Below, one piece after another: positions 60,459 to 64,000 of a stretch of 64,000 nt of DNA. Each line of letters starts with the position of its first letter. Position 1 is the stretch's first letter. This stretch comes from an uncultured Pelagibacteraceae bacterium (GTDB lineage Bacteria > Pseudomonadota > Alphaproteobacteria > Pelagibacterales > AG-422-B15). Under the pieces are notes generated by a model. The model ran no database searches, was not told the DNA's origin, and saw only the letters and a list, made by a program, of their open reading frames with translations. The DNA lies in the NCBI GenBank assembly GCA_902544065.1, contig CACCAS010000001.1, positions 1 to 64,000 of the forward strand, given 5' to 3'. The position numbers were made by a program, and so were the translations under genes.

Positions 60459-61381
60459 TAATTTTCCCGTACCAACTCGACAAAAATATTTTCCAAGGAG
60501 CTTTGTTCAGTGTTTAAGTCTTTCAACTTTAATCCAGTCTCTTTCATGTCTTGTAACAGTGATGTAATACCTGTCTGTTTACTTGACGAGTCATAATTGT
60601 AGCTGATTGACAATCCATTATTTAAAACTGTTAGATCATATTTTTCTAATTTAGAAGGAAGAGCTAGAATAGGCTCATGTAATTCAATAAGAAGTGTTTT
60701 CTGACCCATACTCTTTATAAGGTCAGATGTGTTATCAACTACCAGAAGTTCTCCCTTATTAATAACAGCAACTCGGTCAGCGATTGCCTCCGCTTCTTCA
60801 ATGTAATGGGTTGTGAGAATAATTGTGACACCGCTATTCCTAAGGTCTTTGATTACTTGCCACATTTCTTGTCTTAATTCAACATCTACACCAGCACTGG
60901 GCTCATCAAGGAATAATACGGAAGGTTCATGAGAAAGAGCTTTTGCTATTAATACCCTTCTTTTCATGCCACCAGATAATTCATTAATTCTTGAGTTCCT
61001 CTTATCCCACAAGCTTAAATCTTTTAAAATTTTTTCAATAAAAGATGGATTTGGAGCCTTTCCATATATACCGCGTGTATAAGAAACATTGTTAAATACA
61101 TACTCAAATTGTTCTAATGATAATTCTTGTGGAACTAAACCAATTAGTGACCTGGTACGTCTATAGTCTTTTATAATGTCAAAATTATCGACTGTTACTG
61201 AGCCAGATGTTGGAATAACAATTCCACATATAATGCTAATCATTGTTGTTTTTCCAGCACCATTTGGACCCAACAAAGCAATTATTTCATTTTTCTTTAT
61301 ATCTAGGGTGATATTTTTGAGTGCCTGAAAATCATTATCATAAATTTTTGATAATTTTTTTATTGAGACGATATTTTGCAT
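60458..61381 (-). CDS. ABC transporter ATP-binding protein (YadG-like)
   Basis: A 307-aa ATPase. Walker A GPNGAGKTT, signature LSGGMKRRVLIAKAL and Walker B VLFLDEPSAGVD are intact. The C-terminal 80 residues form the accessory domain usual in YadG/CcmA-like exporters. Its stop overlaps the permease start by one base. This is the cognate ATPase for the gene that follows; the second permease at the left window edge presumably has its own. Confidence 0.92.
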   Translation of the reverse strand: MQNIVSIKKLSKIYDNDFQALKNITLDIKKNEIIALLGPNGAGKTTMISIICGIVIPTSGSVTVDNFDIIKDYRRTRSLIGLVPQELSLEQFEYVFNNVSYTRGIYGKAPNPSFIEKILKDLSLWDKRNSRINELSGGMKRRVLIAKALSHEPSVLFLDEPSAGVDVELRQEMWQVIKDLRNSGVTIILTTHYIEEAEAIADRVAVINKGELLVVDNTSDLIKSMGQKTLLIELHEPILALPSKLEKYDLTVLNNGLSISYNYDSSSKQTGITSLLQDMKETGLKLKDLNTEQSSLENIFVELVREN

Positions 61382-61441
61382 CGCTACTTTATATCACTAA
61401 AAATAAAGAAGTCTTTTATTCTTTTAAATATATTATCTGTA

Positions 61442-62065
61442 CTAAATTGGCTGAAAGATACTTGATGCAAAATCAAGTGCATGAATTTTACCCGATCCAA
61501 TATCTATCCACGCGCCATAAATATTGATTTCTTTACTATCTAATTTTTCCCGAACAAATGGATAGCTTTTTATATTTTCAATAGATGTTTTGATGCTTAC
61601 CTTTTCCAAATTTTTTATCGATTCATCTTCGTTCATGTTAGCAAGTTTGTTAAACGAGGGCTTAAGAAGATTTAACCAGTTTGAAATTGATGAGTTGGAA
61701 TTGAAGGAATTTGCTTTGCACATGTTATAGCCATTTTTAATGCCACCACAGCTTGAATGACCCATGACAACTATATTCTCAATCTTTAAGACAGATACGC
61801 CAAACTCAATAGCTGCAATTGTTCCGCTATGTTCCGTTATATAATTATAGGGCGGCGCTATATTTGCAATATTTCTATGAACTAAAAATTCACCTGGCTC
61901 TGATTTGAATATTGAATTTGGATCAACTCTTGAGTCAACGCAGGAAATAATAATATACTTTGGAGATTGTCCTTCTCTAGCAAGTCTTTCAAAATGAGCT
62001 TTCTTTTTTATAAAGACATCATTTTGCCAATTTTTATATTTTTCTGTCAGATCATTTGGAAACAT
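61442..62065 (-). CDS. Beta-class carbonic anhydrase
   Basis: A 207-aa zinc enzyme interconverting carbon dioxide and bicarbonate. The Cys-Asp-Ser-Arg motif is in SCVDSRVDP and the second His/Cys pair in GHSSCGGIKNG, giving the usual zinc ligands. EFLVHRNIANIAPPY and GTIAAIEFGVSVLKIENIVVMG complete the beta-CA pattern. The frame extends up to a TTG at 62149, but the ATG at 62065 (MFPNDLTEKYKNW) agrees with family N-termini. It may handle bicarbonate or carbamate products from urease, but there is no operon link. Confidence 0.92.
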   Translation of the reverse strand: MFPNDLTEKYKNWQNDVFIKKKAHFERLAREGQSPKYIIISCVDSRVDPNSIFKSEPGEFLVHRNIANIAPPYNYITEHSGTIAAIEFGVSVLKIENIVVMGHSSCGGIKNGYNMCKANSFNSNSSISNWLNLLKPSFNKLANMNEDESIKNLEKVSIKTSIENIKSYPFVREKLDSKEINIYGAWIDIGSGKIHALDFASSIFQPI

Positions 62066-62175
62066 GTTTTCAATTATTTTTTTGTTAAGATAGAATATAA
62101 CTTGGCTATGTAATGCATTATTTTTCTCATAATATCTAGCAATAGACAATATAAGGGTATAAAATTTTTACAAGC

Positions 62176-63318
62176 ATGAGTGAAGGATTTATTTTAAAAA
62201 AGACAGAAAAATCTTTGCCATTAAATTGGTATTATAATCAAAATCAATTTGATAAAGAAATAAAAAAAGTTTTAGCTAAAGAGTGGATATACATTTGCCA
62301 TGAAGATTCTATATCACAACCTTTATCGTTTCATACTGTTGAAATTAGTAAGTTCAACATTCTCCTTATTCGGAATAAAGAGGGAAGCATATGTGCGTAT
62401 TATAATTCTTGCAGCCACAGAGGTTCAATCTTAAAAAAGGAGAAAAATGGAAAGTTGAAGTCCAATTTATTGGTTTGCCCCTATCACCAATGGTCTTATA
62501 ACGCGAGTGATGGAAGTCTGGTAAAAACTTCTTCAATTATTGATCCAAAAAATTTTAAAAAAGATAAAAATTGTTTAATTCATGTAAATATTAAAGTCTG
62601 GAATGGATTAATCTTTATCAATTTAGATAACAAAGCAAAATGGAACTCTAAAAAAGTCTTTCCGGATTATAGTGATGCATTTTCCCAATTAAACGTCAGC
62701 GATTATCAAATAGGTCATACGTGGAAGAAAAGAATAAAATGCAATTGGAAAATTTTTTGGGAAAATTATAGCGAATGTCTTCATTGTCCAAACCTTCATC
62801 CAGAATTATCTAATCTAGTTCCCATTTATGGTCGCAGACTTGTTGATATAAAAGATGACCCTAACTGGAAAAGATTTATCAATCATGATGATCCAAAGTA
62901 CAAAGGTGGCATGAAAAAAGGTACTGAAACGTGGTCGATGAATGGTAGTGCACAAGGGCATCGAGTGGAGTATTTAGAAAAGCAGACAGACTTCCCTGGA
63001 TATATTTATATGACAAGCTGGCCTTCTATGTTTCTAGCAATCTTTACTGACCATATCAGGATGGTTCGAATTCTTCCTTTGTCGAGTGAACTCACAGAGG
63101 TAACAGCTGAGTGGGTTTTTCGAAAAGAGACACTAAAAGATAAAAAATATTCAATGAAAAATGTTGTTGATTTTGCTGTACTTGTAATGAAACAGGATGC
63201 AGAAGCTTGTGAACTTAATCAAAAAGGCATACATAACCCCGTACGAAAAAATGGTACTTTAATGCCTGAAGAGTATGAAATAAAAAGGTTTCATAATTGG
63301 CTTAGAAAGAAATTATAA
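62176..63318 (+). CDS. Rieske-type ring-hydroxylating oxygenase, alpha subunit
   Basis: A 380-aa Rieske oxygenase. The [2Fe-2S] ligands are Cys79 and His81 (SCSHRGS) and Cys101 and His104 (CPYHQWSY). The mononuclear-iron ligands are His203 and His208 in ECLHCPNLHPEL and an Asp in MKQDAEACELNQKG, with Glu200 as the bridging acid where many enzymes have Asp. Such stand-alone alpha subunits include demethylases of glycine betaine, stachydrine or carnitine as well as aromatic dioxygenases; which applies here cannot be decided. No reductase or beta subunit is adjacent. An M20 amidohydrolase follows after 10 bases. Confidence 0.9.
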   Translation: MSEGFILKKTEKSLPLNWYYNQNQFDKEIKKVLAKEWIYICHEDSISQPLSFHTVEISKFNILLIRNKEGSICAYYNSCSHRGSILKKEKNGKLKSNLLVCPYHQWSYNASDGSLVKTSSIIDPKNFKKDKNCLIHVNIKVWNGLIFINLDNKAKWNSKKVFPDYSDAFSQLNVSDYQIGHTWKKRIKCNWKIFWENYSECLHCPNLHPELSNLVPIYGRRLVDIKDDPNWKRFINHDDPKYKGGMKKGTETWSMNGSAQGHRVEYLEKQTDFPGYIYMTSWPSMFLAIFTDHIRMVRILPLSSELTEVTAEWVFRKETLKDKKYSMKNVVDFAVLVMKQDAEACELNQKGIHNPVRKNGTLMPEEYEIKRFHNWLRKKL

Positions 63319-63328
63319 ATATTAAGAC

Positions 63329-64000
63329 ATGAATGTAGTTACAGAAAATTTCGAAAAAGAAATGATTGCCTGGAGACATGACTTTCATGCCCATCCAGAA
63401 CTAAATTTTGATTTAGATATTACATCAATGAAAGTTGCTGAAATTTTAAAAAGTTTTGGATTAGAGGTTTTTGAGGGTATTGGAAAAAAAGGCATTGTTG
63501 CAGTTCTTAAAAATGGCAAAAGTAATAGGAGTATAGGCATACGTGCTGATATGGACGCCTTACCAGTAAAAGAAGAGAGTGACTGCGCATATAAATCTAC
63601 TCATGAGGGAAAAATGCATGCTTGCGGTCACGATGGTCATACGGCAATGGCTCTGGGTGCGGCTAAATATCTTTCTGAAACAAAAAATTTTAATGGCACT
63701 GTTTATTTTATATTCCAACCTGACGAAGAGAAAACGCAAGGTGCTCAAGCTATGATTGATGACGGCCTGTTTGAAAAATTCTCGATAGATGAAGTTTATG
63801 CATTTCATAACCTACCCGGGATGGAAGCTGGTTCTTTCGCGACACGTCCAGGCACAATAACAGCAAGTGAAAGCCTTTTTAATATCAAGCTTTGGGGTCA
63901 AGGTGGACATTCTGCATTACCGCATATGGGGGTTGATACTATAACAGTCGGAACTCAAATTATAACTTCACTACAATCAATAGTTTCAAGAAAATTAAAC
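63329..64000 (+). CDS. M20 family amidohydrolase, 3'-truncated by the window edge
   Basis: The first 224 codons of a zinc peptidase/aminoacylase of the M20D (hippuricase, IAA-amidohydrolase, N-acyl-amino-acid hydrolase) family; the frame is open to the last base. The protein begins MNVVTENFEKEMIAWRHD with FHAHPELNF. Metal-site motifs are RADMDALPV and HACGHDGHTAMAL, then FQPDEEKTQGAQAMI (QPAEE in most homologues, so Asp for Ala is a minor variant) and AFHNLPGM. The dimerisation lid starts at WGQGGHSALPHMGVD. It follows the Rieske gene by 10 bases and may cleave an N-acylated or amidated substrate. Confidence 0.9.
   Translation, partial: MNVVTENFEKEMIAWRHDFHAHPELNFDLDITSMKVAEILKSFGLEVFEGIGKKGIVAVLKNGKSNRSIGIRADMDALPVKEESDCAYKSTHEGKMHACGHDGHTAMALGAAKYLSETKNFNGTVYFIFQPDEEKTQGAQAMIDDGLFEKFSIDEVYAFHNLPGMEAGSFATRPGTITASESLFNIKLWGQGGHSALPHMGVDTITVGTQIITSLQSIVSRKLN

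Noticed and set aside
1-64000. CRISPR arrays, insertion sequences, prophage or integrative elements
   Set aside because: No regularly spaced direct repeats, transposases, integrases or phage structural genes were found while reading the window.

Overview
The window is a compact, A+T-rich bacterial chromosome segment (about one third G+C by eye). Gaps are short, ATGA-type start/stop overlaps are common, and I see no insertion sequences, prophage genes, CRISPR arrays or rRNA. Gene content points to a free-living marine alphaproteobacterium: a class I lysyl-tRNA synthetase, the TauE/TIGR02186/CcdA trio, a GlnT-type glutamine synthetase, urea and polyamine-type ABC importers, a sulfatase and many acyl-CoA enzymes. 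An AEGEAN-169/HIMB59- or SAR116-like lineage would fit, but that placement is inference only.

Layout. 1-2.6 kb: tail of an ABC-2 permease, then argD-argF. 2.6-4.7 kb (minus): trkH and folE. 4.8-8.9 kb (plus): lysK, pyrD, a TetR regulator and an SDR. 8.9-12.2 kb (minus): a dienoyl-CoA-reductase-like SDR downstream of a ccdA / Alph_Pro_TM / tauE operon. 12.3-17.1 kb: two acyl-CoA dehydrogenases, a MaoC hydratase and an ECH1-like isomerase; with the SDR these form a fatty-acid (including unsaturated) beta-oxidation neighbourhood. 17.1-21.6 kb: an RmlA-like nucleotidyltransferase, a ProX deacylase, a Nudix hydrolase, a PaaI thioesterase, a thiolase, and PsiE and DUF4864 proteins. 21.6-26.3 kb (minus): a translationally coupled galactoside operon (GH1 glycosidase, galactokinase, GPH symporter, serine hydrolase). 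26.4-29.2 kb: an EamA transporter, an iron alcohol dehydrogenase and a dienelactone hydrolase.

29.2-36.5 kb is the least explained region. A tightly coupled minus operon encodes a sulfatase, a metallo-beta-lactamase-fold hydrolase, a small four-helix membrane protein and a DJ-1/PfpI protein; the three enzymes each carry an N-terminal membrane segment. Divergent from it is a plus operon for a membrane protein, a DUF1330-like protein, two GST-like proteins and a GST-kappa/HCCA-isomerase protein.

36.5-44.7 kb is an amine module: a potADBC-type importer, an aldehyde dehydrogenase, an Asp/Asn-hydroxylase-like oxygenase and a GlnT/GmaS-like ligase. 44.7-55.7 kb is a complete urea module: ureDABCEFG divergent from urtABCDE. 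55.7-64 kb holds an oligopeptidase, a tRNA-Thr(GGT) with an unusual T-loop, a periplasmic gamma-glutamyltransferase, an ABC-2 exporter pair, a beta-carbonic anhydrase, a Rieske oxygenase and the start of an M20 amidohydrolase. Overall the segment describes an organism scavenging urea, amines, galactosides, lipids and peptides. The strongest new observations are the membrane-anchored sulfatase/MBL/DJ-1 operon and the matching stem-loops placed directly after both substrate-binding-protein genes.
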